Shown here piece by piece: positions 17,141-25,205 of a stretch of DNA of 64,000 bases. The position numbers and the translations under genes were made by a program. This DNA comes from Paracoccus laeviglucosivorans (GTDB taxonomy: Bacteria; Pseudomonadota; Alphaproteobacteria; Rhodobacterales; Rhodobacteraceae). Position 1 is the first letter of the stretch. Each line of letters starts with the position of its first letter. The notes under the pieces are model-generated. The model saw only the letters and a list, made by a program, of their open reading frames with translations, searched no databases and was not told the origin of the DNA. The DNA lies in contig NZ_FXTK01000016.1 in the NCBI RefSeq assembly GCF_900182695.1, positions 33,301-97,300 on the forward strand, read 5' to 3'.

Positions 17141-18165
17141 GCCGCGGCCTCGGCCGGCGCGGGAAGGTCCGTGACCAGCGCCGCCCATTGATCCGCGTCA
17201 CCGCCCTTTTCAGGACGCAAGCCAAAGCATTGGAAGATCAGCGCGCCTTCGGCATCGAAGGCCTCGACGGAAATCGCCGGGCCGCGTTTGGTGGGCTTTT
17301 CGACGGCCCAGACCTCGGCCACATGGTCGCCGCGCAGATGCAGGTTGAAGCGGGGGTCCATGACATTCAGCCACGGCCCCATTGGCTGCAGCGTCTGGAA
17401 CCCGCCCGAATGGATTTCGATGCAGCCCTGATTGCCGACGAACATCATCACGCCTGCGCCTTGGGCATTCACCCGCTCCAGCAGCGCAGGCACGGCATCG
17501 ACCGACAAGGGCCGGACCCATGGCGCGCCGATGATGCGATAGGCGCCCAGACGGTTCATCTTCAGCCGCCGGATCAGGATGTTGAACTGATGCGTGTCGG
17601 TCATCTCGGCCCATTCGCGGCGCAGCGCGTCCAGACGCTCGGGCGCGGATTTCGGCCCCTCGACCGGCTCGCGCGGGGTAAATTCGGCACTGTCGGATTG
17701 ATCCGCGACCGCCAGATCGCGCTTCAGCGCCTCCCACGCCGCAAGGTCCGAGCCTTCGCGCAGATGCACCTTGTGGATCGCATCGCCTGCTGCGTCAAAG
17801 ACCTGAACGGAACGCCTGTCGCCCTTTTCGACCGCGAAGGCATGAACCCAGTGACGCGGGAACATCCGCATGTCGATTTCAGGGTCGGTCGTCATCGACG
17901 CATGTTCGCCATCGTGGAAATCGTTGTATGTCCCGACCTTCTCGATCACGCAGGAGCGGTTGCGGGTCAGGGCCATCACCTCGCCCAAGGCCTGCACCGC
18001 GGGGATCAGCTGTCCCGGCAGCGACTGGATCCGCGTCGCGCCGTGGCCGACATGGGCCGCAACCAGCGCGGCCTCGGGCACATCCAGACGCGCGGCAAGA
18101 TCAAAGGGGCGGGCAGTATCCTCGGCCTGAATGCGGCGCAGATCGGCGGGGGAGTGGTCGGTCAT
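17137..18165 (-). CDS. hmuS: Heme-degrading/trafficking factor HmuS
   Basis: 342 residues, two tandem HemS/ChuX-like halves (about 35-170 and 200-330). Recognisable elements are MALTRNRSCVIEKVGTY, FPRHWVHAFAVE and the second-half MNRLGAYRI and GNQGCIEIHSGG. HmuS/HemS proteins bind imported heme in the cytoplasm and in some species open the ring to release iron. First gene of the leftward hmuSTUV unit, in which every junction overlaps, so the four are translated together. Its upstream gap with hmuR carries the iron operator. Confidence 0.93.
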   Translation of the reverse strand: MTDHSPADLRRIQAEDTARPFDLAARLDVPEAALVAAHVGHGATRIQSLPGQLIPAVQALGEVMALTRNRSCVIEKVGTYNDFHDGEHASMTTDPEIDMRMFPRHWVHAFAVEKGDRRSVQVFDAAGDAIHKVHLREGSDLAAWEALKRDLAVADQSDSAEFTPREPVEGPKSAPERLDALRREWAEMTDTHQFNILIRRLKMNRLGAYRIIGAPWVRPLSVDAVPALLERVNAQGAGVMMFVGNQGCIEIHSGGFQTLQPMGPWLNVMDPRFNLHLRGDHVAEVWAVEKPTKRGPAISVEAFDAEGALIFQCFGLRPEKGGDADQWAALVTDLPAPAEAAA

Positions 18166-18229
18166 CGTAAGGGCCTTGCTTTGCTGGGAAACACCTCTGG
18201 CAAATGGCTGGGGGCGTTGAATGAATCAT

Positions 18230-18244
18230 TGACAGATTTAGTCA
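18230..18244. promoter_or_regulatory. Iron-rhodo-box-type operator (TGA-N9-TCA)
   Basis: The 152-base divergent hmuS/hmuR gap contains TGA (18230-18232), nine bases, then TCA (18242-18244), the form described for RirA-type iron-responsive sites in Rhodobacteraceae. It overlaps TTGACA (18229-18234), a perfect -35 hexamer for rightward transcription, although no strong -10 is visible at the right spacing. Binding of an iron-sensing repressor here would close both hmuR and hmuSTUV when iron is plentiful. Confidence 0.55.
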
Positions 18245-18317
18245 GAATACTTAACGCGGCGCAAGATGCGAGCCCCGAAGCCAGCCCGACCCACCAACAA
18301 GAAGAATTCGGGGACAT

Positions 18318-20354
18318 ATGCTACGCCATCCGATCCGCGCCGGACTGCTTGCCGGCACGACCTGCCTTACCGTTTTCGCAATCAGCCTGCCCGCCGCCGC
18401 ACAACAGGCGCAGACCTATGTGCTGGACCCGCTGGTCCTGCGCGCGGGCAAGCCCAAGGTCGCGTCCGAAGTGCCGCAATCCGTGTCGGTCGTCGGCGCG
18501 CAGGAACTTGACGACATCGCCCCCGTCCATATCGGCGAGGTGCTGGCGACAGTGCCGGGCGTCGCGGGCGTCGGCTCGGGCAGCTTCTTCGGGCAGGGCT
18601 TCAACATCCGCGGCTTCGGCGCGGCCAGCAATGCCGCATCCGAAGCTGGCATCGTCCAGCTGATCGACGGCGAAAAGAAATATTACGAATCCTATCGTCA
18701 GGGCGCGCTGTTCGTCGAACCCGACTTCCTGCGTCAGGTCGAGGTGCTACGTGGTCCCGGTTCCAGCACGCTTTACGGCTCGGGCGCCTTGGGCGGCGTG
18801 ATCGCGATGGAAACGATCGAGGCCGGCGACCTGATCCCCGAAGGCAAGACCTTCGGCGGCAAGGCCAAGATCGGCTATGCCTCGAACCCGGAAACCATTC
18901 TTGGCAGCGTCGCGATGGGCTGGCGTCTGACCGAGGATTTCGAGGCGCTGGCGGCATTCGCATGGCGCAAGCTGGGCGACAGCAAGGATGCCGATGGCGA
19001 CACCATCGTGCGCTCGAACTCGAAGACGCCGAACCTGCTGCTGAAGGCCAAGAAGACCTTCGGCGATCAATATGTCGCCTTCTCTTATCAGCACCTTGAG
19101 GCCAAGGGCGAGGATCAGGACTTCAACCAGCTTGAGGGGTCGCAGAAAGACCTGTTCTATCCGGGCTTTTCGTGGGGTGTGGGCGACATCATCACACGCG
19201 ACCAGACTGCAAAGCTGGTCTGGGGCTGGAACCCGCAGGACAACCGTTACGTCGATCTGACGGCAACCCTGTCCTATTCGAACACCATGAAGGACGTGCG
19301 GCAGGGCGATGATCCGGCCGAGCCGATCATGGAAAGCCTGCTGGGCAAGCGCGACTATCGCCTGTGGAAACTGAAAGTCGCCAACGTGGCCGACCTGTCC
19401 ACCTCGGGCTATGATCACCACCTGACCACCGGGTTCGAGGTCTGGAAACAGGATCGTTCGTCACAGGTGCCGTCGTCATCGCACCCCGAGGGTTATACCC
19501 GCGCGTGGTCGGCCTATGCCCTGTCGGAAGTGACCTATGGCGATCTGACGGTGAACAGCGGCCTGCGCTATGAACGCCAGCGCACCGAACCCAAGGATTC
19601 GGTCAGCTTCGATGCCGACAATCGCGAATTCGAGGCGGTCGAGCCGCAGGTCGCCGCGATCTATCGCCTGAACGACGCGTGGTCTGTCTTCGGCTCGGTC
19701 GCCTATGTGAACCGCATCCCGTCGGTCGATGAACTTTACGACGGCTCGATGATCACGGCGCCCAATCCGAACCTGAAGGATGAAAAGGGCAAGAACATCG
19801 AAATTGGCGCCTCCTATCGCGGCAGCTCGCTGATCGCGGATGGCGATGAGGCGGTGATGAAGATCACCCTGTTCCGCAACCATATCGACGACATGATCGT
19901 GCGTTCGGGCGGCGGACCTTCGGCCTATTACACGAATATCGACAAAGCCTATCTGAAAGGCGGCGAGATCGAGGCCAGCTATGCCATCGGCGGCTGGGAT
20001 CTGGGCGCTGCGGTTTCGGTCGTGGCGGGCGAGGATCAGGACGGGGCCGATCTGGAAACCCTGCCCAATGACCGCTTGACCCTGCAAGCCGTCTACATGG
20101 CCGGCGACGCATGGCGCATCGGCGCGCGCAGCACGCTGGCCGCCGGTCGCGACAAGCCCGATGGAACGCATCGCGGCGGCTATGGCGTCCACGACATCTT
20201 CGCGACATGGACCCCGCAATCGGGCCCCGCCCAAGGGATCGAGGTGCATATGGGCGTCGATAACATCACCGACCGCGACTACACGCCCGCAAGCTGGGTC
20301 AGCGGACCGGCCCCCGGCCGGAACTTCAAGCTCTCGGTCTCGCGCAGCTTCTAG
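18318..20354 (+). CDS. hmuR: TonB-dependent heme receptor
   Basis: 678 residues. A signal peptide (1 to about 30, ending PAAAQQ) precedes a plug domain (about 45-165; SVVGAQELDDIAPVHIGEVLATVPG and the VLRGPGSSTLYGSGALGG segment) and a 22-strand barrel ending in an aromatic residue (SVSRSF). NPNL (483-486) matches one half of the FRAP/NPNL signature of heme receptors; the FRAP half reads RIPSVDELYDG. It takes heme or heme proteins through the outer membrane using TonB-ExbBD energy. Divergent from hmuSTUV, and followed by a terminator. Confidence 0.92.
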   Translation: MLRHPIRAGLLAGTTCLTVFAISLPAAAQQAQTYVLDPLVLRAGKPKVASEVPQSVSVVGAQELDDIAPVHIGEVLATVPGVAGVGSGSFFGQGFNIRGFGAASNAASEAGIVQLIDGEKKYYESYRQGALFVEPDFLRQVEVLRGPGSSTLYGSGALGGVIAMETIEAGDLIPEGKTFGGKAKIGYASNPETILGSVAMGWRLTEDFEALAAFAWRKLGDSKDADGDTIVRSNSKTPNLLLKAKKTFGDQYVAFSYQHLEAKGEDQDFNQLEGSQKDLFYPGFSWGVGDIITRDQTAKLVWGWNPQDNRYVDLTATLSYSNTMKDVRQGDDPAEPIMESLLGKRDYRLWKLKVANVADLSTSGYDHHLTTGFEVWKQDRSSQVPSSSHPEGYTRAWSAYALSEVTYGDLTVNSGLRYERQRTEPKDSVSFDADNREFEAVEPQVAAIYRLNDAWSVFGSVAYVNRIPSVDELYDGSMITAPNPNLKDEKGKNIEIGASYRGSSLIADGDEAVMKITLFRNHIDDMIVRSGGGPSAYYTNIDKAYLKGGEIEASYAIGGWDLGAAVSVVAGEDQDGADLETLPNDRLTLQAVYMAGDAWRIGARSTLAAGRDKPDGTHRGGYGVHDIFATWTPQSGPAQGIEVHMGVDNITDRDYTPASWVSGPAPGRNFKLSVSRSF

Positions 20355-20371
20355 GGCTGCGAGGGATTCAC

Positions 20372-20406
20372 TTGCCCGCCCGGTTCCAATCCGGGCGGGC
20401 CTTTTC
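20372..20406 (+). terminator. Rho-independent terminator of hmuR
   Basis: A GCCCGCCCGG/CCGGGCGGGC stem around a short loop starts about 17 bases after the hmuR stop and is followed by a CTTTTC tract. It separates hmuR from the siderophore-interacting gene, which must have its own promoter or rely on read-through. Confidence 0.8.
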
Positions 20407-20468
20407 TTCCCGGCGATTGCGGCCCCGCGCCACAATCGCCATTTTGCCTTGAATGACAGGAGGCCCAG

Positions 20469-21503
20469 ATGCGCATCACCGAACTGCCCGAATTCCAATC
20501 CGAGGCGATGCTGCCCGCCACCGATTTCGCCATCGTGGACCAGATGCTGCGCCATGAGGCCGAGGAACACGGGCTGGAGCTGCATAACGGGCATGGCCGC
20601 TCGACCTGGTGCCAGACGGATATGGGCGAATTCGGGGCCAAGAAGCGCGGCGATGACGTGCTGGTCTTTGCCCGCGCGCATCGGGCGGAATGGCTGTTCT
20701 CGCTTCAGGAAACCATCGTCTATCATCTGGCCGAGGTGCTGCCCGATCAGGCCCGCGCGATGCGCTGGTCGTCCTTGGCCGATGCGGGCAAGATCCCGCC
20801 CTATTTCAGCTTTGCCCGCGTGGGCGAAGCGCGCCAGATCGCGCAGGACTTCATCCGCCTGCGCCTGCACGCCCCGGATCTGGACCGACTGGCGACGCAG
20901 GATTCGATCCATTTCCGCATCGTCCTGCCGCCCGAAGGCGACGATGCGCCCGAATGGCCGCGCATCGCGCCCAACGGCCAGACCATCTGGCCCAGCGGGG
21001 CCAAGGCGCTGCACCGCCCCGCCTATACGGTGCGCCATATCGACTTGGATGCGGGCTGGCTGGATACCGACATCTTTATCCATGACGGCGGCCGGGTGAC
21101 GGAATGGGCGCGCGGCAATCCGCAGGGCCGCCAGATCGGCCTGTCCGGTCCCGGCGGCGGCGGCATTCCGAACGCGGCACGGCTGATCCTGGCGGGGGAT
21201 GAAACCGCCTATCCCGCACTGGCCCGCATGATGGAACGTCGCCCCGATGCGCAGGGACAGGTTTATCTGCTGGGCACGCGGGCAGATTACCCGCTGCCGC
21301 CCGCGCCGAATTTCCAGATCACCCACCTGCCGCAGGGCGAGGCGGAACTGGGACGGATTCTGTCCGCCAACCCGCCCCACCCCGAAACCTATCTTTGGAT
21401 GGCGTCGGAAAAATCCGGGATCACCGCGCTGCGCAAGCTGATCCTCAACGAGTTGGGGCATGACAAGGGCCGCACTCATCTTGCGGGTTACTGGACGGCC
21501 TGA
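20469..21503 (+). CDS. DUF2218-siderophore-interacting protein (ferric-siderophore reductase)
   Basis: 344 residues with AGGAGG just before the ATG. An N-terminal DUF2218 domain (about 10-100) precedes an SIP FAD-binding domain (about 108-225) with the flavin motif RPAYTVR and IGLSGPGGG, and a C-terminal NAD(P)H-binding SIP domain (LILAGDETAYPAL onward). Such cytoplasmic flavoproteins reduce ferric siderophores to release iron. No siderophore synthesis or ferrisiderophore receptor gene is present in the window, so its substrate may be imported xenosiderophores. It lies between hmuR and exbBD-tonB. Confidence 0.9.
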   Translation: MRITELPEFQSEAMLPATDFAIVDQMLRHEAEEHGLELHNGHGRSTWCQTDMGEFGAKKRGDDVLVFARAHRAEWLFSLQETIVYHLAEVLPDQARAMRWSSLADAGKIPPYFSFARVGEARQIAQDFIRLRLHAPDLDRLATQDSIHFRIVLPPEGDDAPEWPRIAPNGQTIWPSGAKALHRPAYTVRHIDLDAGWLDTDIFIHDGGRVTEWARGNPQGRQIGLSGPGGGGIPNAARLILAGDETAYPALARMMERRPDAQGQVYLLGTRADYPLPPAPNFQITHLPQGEAELGRILSANPPHPETYLWMASEKSGITALRKLILNELGHDKGRTHLAGYWTA

Positions 21504-21528
21504 CGGGGCAGAAAACCCGATGCTATAG

Positions 21529-21557
21529 TTGACAATTTTACCCTGACGTTTGATACC
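21529..21557 (+). promoter_or_regulatory. Putative promoter of exbB-exbD-tonB
   Basis: TTGACA (21529-21534), a 17-base spacer and GATACC (21552-21557) lie 100 bases upstream of exbB. The -35 is consensus and the -10 matches at three central positions. No TGA-N9-TCA iron box was found in this gap, unlike in front of hmuR. Confidence 0.45.
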
Positions 21558-21657
21558 CTGCGCAAACCCGCAGCCAGGCAGGGTCAGCATCTTTCGGTGC
21601 GGGCCTGTGTCCAAGCGAAAGGCGGACGGACATATGCCGAAGACACGAAGGACCACC

Positions 21658-22866
21658 ATGAGCCACATGTCGCTGCCGCGCACCTGCGCGGGGACCGCCC
21701 TTACGCTTGCCTGCCTGCTGCTTGCCGCACCCGCTACCGCTCAGGAAGGCAGCGCACAGACGCAAACCCCGGCGCCGGCAACGACCCCGACGCCCGCACC
21801 GGAAGCGGCACCGACTGCACCTGCGCCGACCGCACCTCCGACGACGGCTCCCACTCCGGCGCAAACGGCTCCTGCGGCTCCGGCTGACACCGCGCCTGCC
21901 GCACCTGCCCCGACGGCGACGACGCCCACACCTAGCGAACCTGCTGCACCCGCCACCCCGGCCCAGACTACAACGCCCAACGCGCCCGCAGTTCCGGCGG
22001 CAACCACGCCCGCGGAAACCCCGGCCCCGGTGCAACCCGCCCCCGCAGCAGATACCGCAGCGCCCGCGATCGAATTGCCCGTGACCGATACCGCCGCACC
22101 GCAAAGCGAAAGCATCCTGCCACAGTCGATCCAGAACATTCTGGCCCCCCTTGCCCCGCAGGAACGCGATCCGAACCTGCCCCATGACCTGTCGCCGATG
22201 GGGATGTTCTGGGCCGCTGACTGGGTGGTGAAGGGCGTGATGCTGGGGCTGGTCTTTGCCTCGATCGTGACCTGGACCGTGCTGGTCGCAAAGCTTCTGG
22301 AACTGGGCGGCGCGATGAAGCGCGTGCAGAACGGCATCCGCCGCATCGAAAACGCGGGCAGCCTGCCTGCCGCGCTGTCCTCGATCGGCAATCGCCGCGA
22401 CCCGGTGTCGCGCATGATCCGCGCCGCCTCGACCGAATATGACCGCTCGGCCCCCGCGCTTGAAGTTGCAGGCGACAGCGGCCTGAAAGAACGCGTGGAC
22501 AGCCATCTGGACCGCATCGAGGCCGTGGCCAGCCGCACCATGGGACGTGGCACCGGCGTTCTGGCCACCATCGGTTCGACCGCGCCCTTCGTCGGCCTGT
22601 TCGGCACCGTCTGGGGCATCATGAACAGCTTCATCGGCATTTCCGAAAGCCAGACCACCAACCTTGCCGTCGTGGCGCCGGGCATCGCCGAGGCGCTGCT
22701 GGCCACCGCCATCGGTCTGGTCGCGGCCATCCCCGCCGTCGTCATCTACAACGTCTTTGCCCGCGCCATCACCGGCTACCGGCTGCGCCTTGCCAATGCC
22801 TCGGCCGGGGTGCGCCGCCTTGTCAGCCGCGATCTGGACTTTCGCGGCACCCATTCGGAGGTCTGA
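21658..22866 (+). CDS. exbB: ExbB proton-channel subunit with long Ala/Pro/Thr-rich periplasmic segment
   Basis: 402 residues from the ATG at 21658 (AAGGA upstream). A Sec signal (about 1-28, ending APATAQ) is followed by some 125 residues rich in Ala, Pro and Thr, then the MotA/TolQ/ExbB core: TM1 near 184-212, TM2 near 299-325 (GSTAPFVGLFGTVWGI) and TM3 near 334-365 (VAPGIAEALLATAIGLVAAIPA). With ExbD it converts the proton gradient into motion of TonB. Signal-bearing ExbB proteins with a periplasmic extension are known, and the length of this one is notable. First gene of exbB-exbD-tonB. Confidence 0.92.
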   Translation: MSHMSLPRTCAGTALTLACLLLAAPATAQEGSAQTQTPAPATTPTPAPEAAPTAPAPTAPPTTAPTPAQTAPAAPADTAPAAPAPTATTPTPSEPAAPATPAQTTTPNAPAVPAATTPAETPAPVQPAPAADTAAPAIELPVTDTAAPQSESILPQSIQNILAPLAPQERDPNLPHDLSPMGMFWAADWVVKGVMLGLVFASIVTWTVLVAKLLELGGAMKRVQNGIRRIENAGSLPAALSSIGNRRDPVSRMIRAASTEYDRSAPALEVAGDSGLKERVDSHLDRIEAVASRTMGRGTGVLATIGSTAPFVGLFGTVWGIMNSFIGISESQTTNLAVVAPGIAEALLATAIGLVAAIPAVVIYNVFARAITGYRLRLANASAGVRRLVSRDLDFRGTHSEV

Positions 22867-22869
22867 TCC

Positions 22870-23403
22870 ATGGCCGGAGGTATCCGCGAAGGTGGCGGCG
22901 ACGACCTGCCCGAAAACCATGAAATCAACGTCACGCCCTTTATCGACGTGATGCTGGTGCTGCTGATCATCTTCATGGTGGCCGCGCCCCTGGCGACGGT
23001 CGATGTGAACGTGGACCTGCCGATTTCCAACGCCGTGCCGGCGCAGCGCCCCGATCAACCGGTCTATATCACCGTGAAACCCGACCTGACGCTGGCGCTT
23101 GGCAATGACGACATCGCGCCGGGCGCGCTTGCCGCGACGCTGGCGCAGGCCACGAACAACGACCGCGAACAGCGCATCTTCCTACGCGCCGACAAGGCCG
23201 TGACCTATGGCGACCTGATGGGCGTGATGAACACGCTGCGCGAGACCGGCTATCTGAAGATCGCTTTGGTGGGCCTTGAGGCCGCATCCGCAGGCGGCAC
23301 CGCGCCCACCGTGACGGGCGCGGCCACCGCTCCGACGGCTCCGGCACCCGCCGCGCCCGCTTTGGCAGCGCCCGCGCCCACCGCAGGGGCACCCGCGCCA
23401 TGA
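22870..23403 (+). CDS. exbD: ExbD proton-channel subunit with Ala/Pro-rich tail
   Basis: 177 residues. A single TM (about 22-43) carries the conserved Asp of the family (D26 in VTPFIDVMLVLLIIFMV). A periplasmic ExbD/TolR domain extends to about residue 138. The last 40 residues are nearly all Ala, Pro, Thr and Gly, and are not part of the usual ExbD, which ends near 140 residues. It partners ExbB, starting three bases after its stop, and its stop overlaps the tonB start (ATGA). Confidence 0.92.
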   Translation: MAGGIREGGGDDLPENHEINVTPFIDVMLVLLIIFMVAAPLATVDVNVDLPISNAVPAQRPDQPVYITVKPDLTLALGNDDIAPGALAATLAQATNNDREQRIFLRADKAVTYGDLMGVMNTLRETGYLKIALVGLEAASAGGTAPTVTGAATAPTAPAPAAPALAAPAPTAGAPAP

Positions 23404-24254
23404 ACAACAGCCGGTTCAGCGTAATGCGCGACGGCGCAGTTTGGGGATCGGCGGCTGCTGTCGTCCTTGCAGCCCATCTGGGCGGCGCGCTGTGGATCCT
23501 GCATCGTGCCGAGGCCGCCGCACCGCCCGGCGTGCCCGAACCCGTTTTCGTCGAACTGGCCCCCATGCCCCAAGCCGCCGCGCCCGAGGATGAGGTCGAA
23601 CAGCAGCAGGAAGAAGAAACCGCGCCGGAACCCCAACCCGAGCCGGAGCCGGAACCCGAACCCGAGCCGGAACCCACGCCAGATTTCGCCATGGCCGAGC
23701 CCCTGCCCGAGCTTGAGCCGCTGCCGGACATGAATTCACTGTTTCCGCCGCCCGCCGATGCGGTGGTGCTGCAGAAATCCGTCCGCCCCAAACAGCGTCC
23801 CGAACGCCCCAAGGAGCCGGAACCCGAAGTCGCGCAGCGCGAACCCGAACCCAAGCGCGAGGAACGCCGCGAACGCGCGCCCGAGCGGCAGGAATCGCGT
23901 CAGGCCACCACGCAGGTCCGCGCCCCCAAAGCCGAGCGTTCGGCTGCACCCCGGACGCAGGCGGGTGCCGCATCGCCCCGGCAGGTCGCAAGCTGGCAGT
24001 CGCGGGTGCAATCGGCAGTAGCACGACATATGGCCCGCACGCGCCTGACAGGCAGACCGGAAGGCGTCCGGGTTACCGTGGTGTTCACGATCACCCCCTC
24101 AGGCTCGGTCGCGGGCGCGCGCCTTGCCAGTTCCACCGGAGATGCACGCATGGATGCAGCGATCAGCCGTCAGGCCGCGCGCCTGCCCAAGATGCCCGCA
24201 CCGCCGACCGGGCAATCGACCTCGATGACCCTGCCCGTGCTGATCAAGAACTGA
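23400..24254 (+). CDS. tonB: TonB energy transducer
   Basis: 284 residues. An N-terminal anchor (about 12-32) is followed by a Pro/Glu-rich spacer with EP repeats (about 72-92) and a basic, Pro/Glu/Arg-rich stretch (about 125-190), and by a C-terminal TonB domain (about 195-284; VTVVFTITPSGSVAGARLASSTGDARMDAAI). It spans the periplasm and contacts the TonB box of HmuR. The tail overlaps the convergent oxyR by 11 bases. Confidence 0.92.
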   Translation: MNNSRFSVMRDGAVWGSAAAVVLAAHLGGALWILHRAEAAAPPGVPEPVFVELAPMPQAAAPEDEVEQQQEEETAPEPQPEPEPEPEPEPEPTPDFAMAEPLPELEPLPDMNSLFPPPADAVVLQKSVRPKQRPERPKEPEPEVAQREPEPKREERRERAPERQESRQATTQVRAPKAERSAAPRTQAGAASPRQVASWQSRVQSAVARHMARTRLTGRPEGVRVTVVFTITPSGSVAGARLASSTGDARMDAAISRQAARLPKMPAPPTGQSTSMTLPVLIKN

Positions 24255-25164
24255 TCGGCGCAACCCCCAGAACGGGCGCAAGGCCACGGATCACCCCGGC
24301 CAGCGCCCGCGCATCCGTTTCAGCTTCGGCCTTGGCGCGCCAGACCACCGCCAGATCGCGCGATGGCGCGGGTTCGGCGAAGGGCACGATGCGCAGCCGA
24401 CCGTCGCGGTTTTCATCCTTCAGCGCCAGTTCAGGGATCAGCGTCATGCCCATGCCGCTGGCCACCATCCGCATCAGCGTGGCCATGGAAGCTGCCTCAA
24501 GGTTCAGCTTGCGGCGCGCATTGCGCAGTCCACAGACCTCCAGCGCCTGATCGCGCAGGCAATGCCCCTCGGCCAGCAGCAGCAGACGCTCGACGGCCAG
24601 ACTTTCGGGCCGCGCGGGACCGGAAAGATAGGTGGTGTCATCTTCGGACATCGCAATCAGAAAGCCGTCGCGTAGCACAGGTTCGGCCTGCAAGGCGGGT
24701 TCGGTCGGCAAGGCCATCAGCCCCGCATCGAAACGGTGGCTGGCGACGCCCGCGACCAGATCGTCCGTCACCACCTCATGCAGTTCCAGCTCCAGCGCCG
24801 GGTGGCTTTCGCGCAAAGCCGGGACAAGATGCGGGATCAGATAGGGCGCGACGGTCGGAATGATCGCCAGCCGCAGCCGCCCCGACAACGGCTCGCGCCC
24901 CGCGCGGGACAGCGCATCAAGCCGCTGGGCGCCGTCGATCAGATCCTGCGCGGCAGGCAGAAGCCGTTCCCCCAATGCCGTCAACCGCACCGGGCCGCTG
25001 CCTGCCCCGCGTTCGAACAGCGCACCACCCAGCCGCGCCTCCAACTGCGCGATCTGGCTGGACAGGCCCGGCTGCGAGATATGCGACGCCTCGGCCGCGC
25101 GTCCGAAATTGCGCAGCCGCGCCACGGCAAGGAAATAGGAAATCTGGCGCAGGGTGAAATTCAT
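24244..25164 (-). CDS. oxyR: OxyR-type LysR peroxide sensor
   Basis: 306 residues. The N-terminal winged HTH (about 1-60) starts MNFTLRQISYFLAVARL. The effector domain has the OxyR redox pair, C202 and C211, in GHCLRDQALEVC, where E. coli uses C199 and C208. Peroxide would form a disulfide and convert the protein to an activator. No katG, ahpC or dps lies beside it, so any target genes are elsewhere or include the neighbouring iron genes. Its end overlaps tonB. Confidence 0.92.
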   Translation of the reverse strand: MNFTLRQISYFLAVARLRNFGRAAEASHISQPGLSSQIAQLEARLGGALFERGAGSGPVRLTALGERLLPAAQDLIDGAQRLDALSRAGREPLSGRLRLAIIPTVAPYLIPHLVPALRESHPALELELHEVVTDDLVAGVASHRFDAGLMALPTEPALQAEPVLRDGFLIAMSEDDTTYLSGPARPESLAVERLLLLAEGHCLRDQALEVCGLRNARRKLNLEAASMATLMRMVASGMGMTLIPELALKDENRDGRLRIVPFAEPAPSRDLAVVWRAKAEAETDARALAGVIRGLAPVLGVAPISS

Positions 25165-25205
25165 AAAGCTGAACTATCACCCCGCGCAGTTATGACAAGC
25201 GGCGA

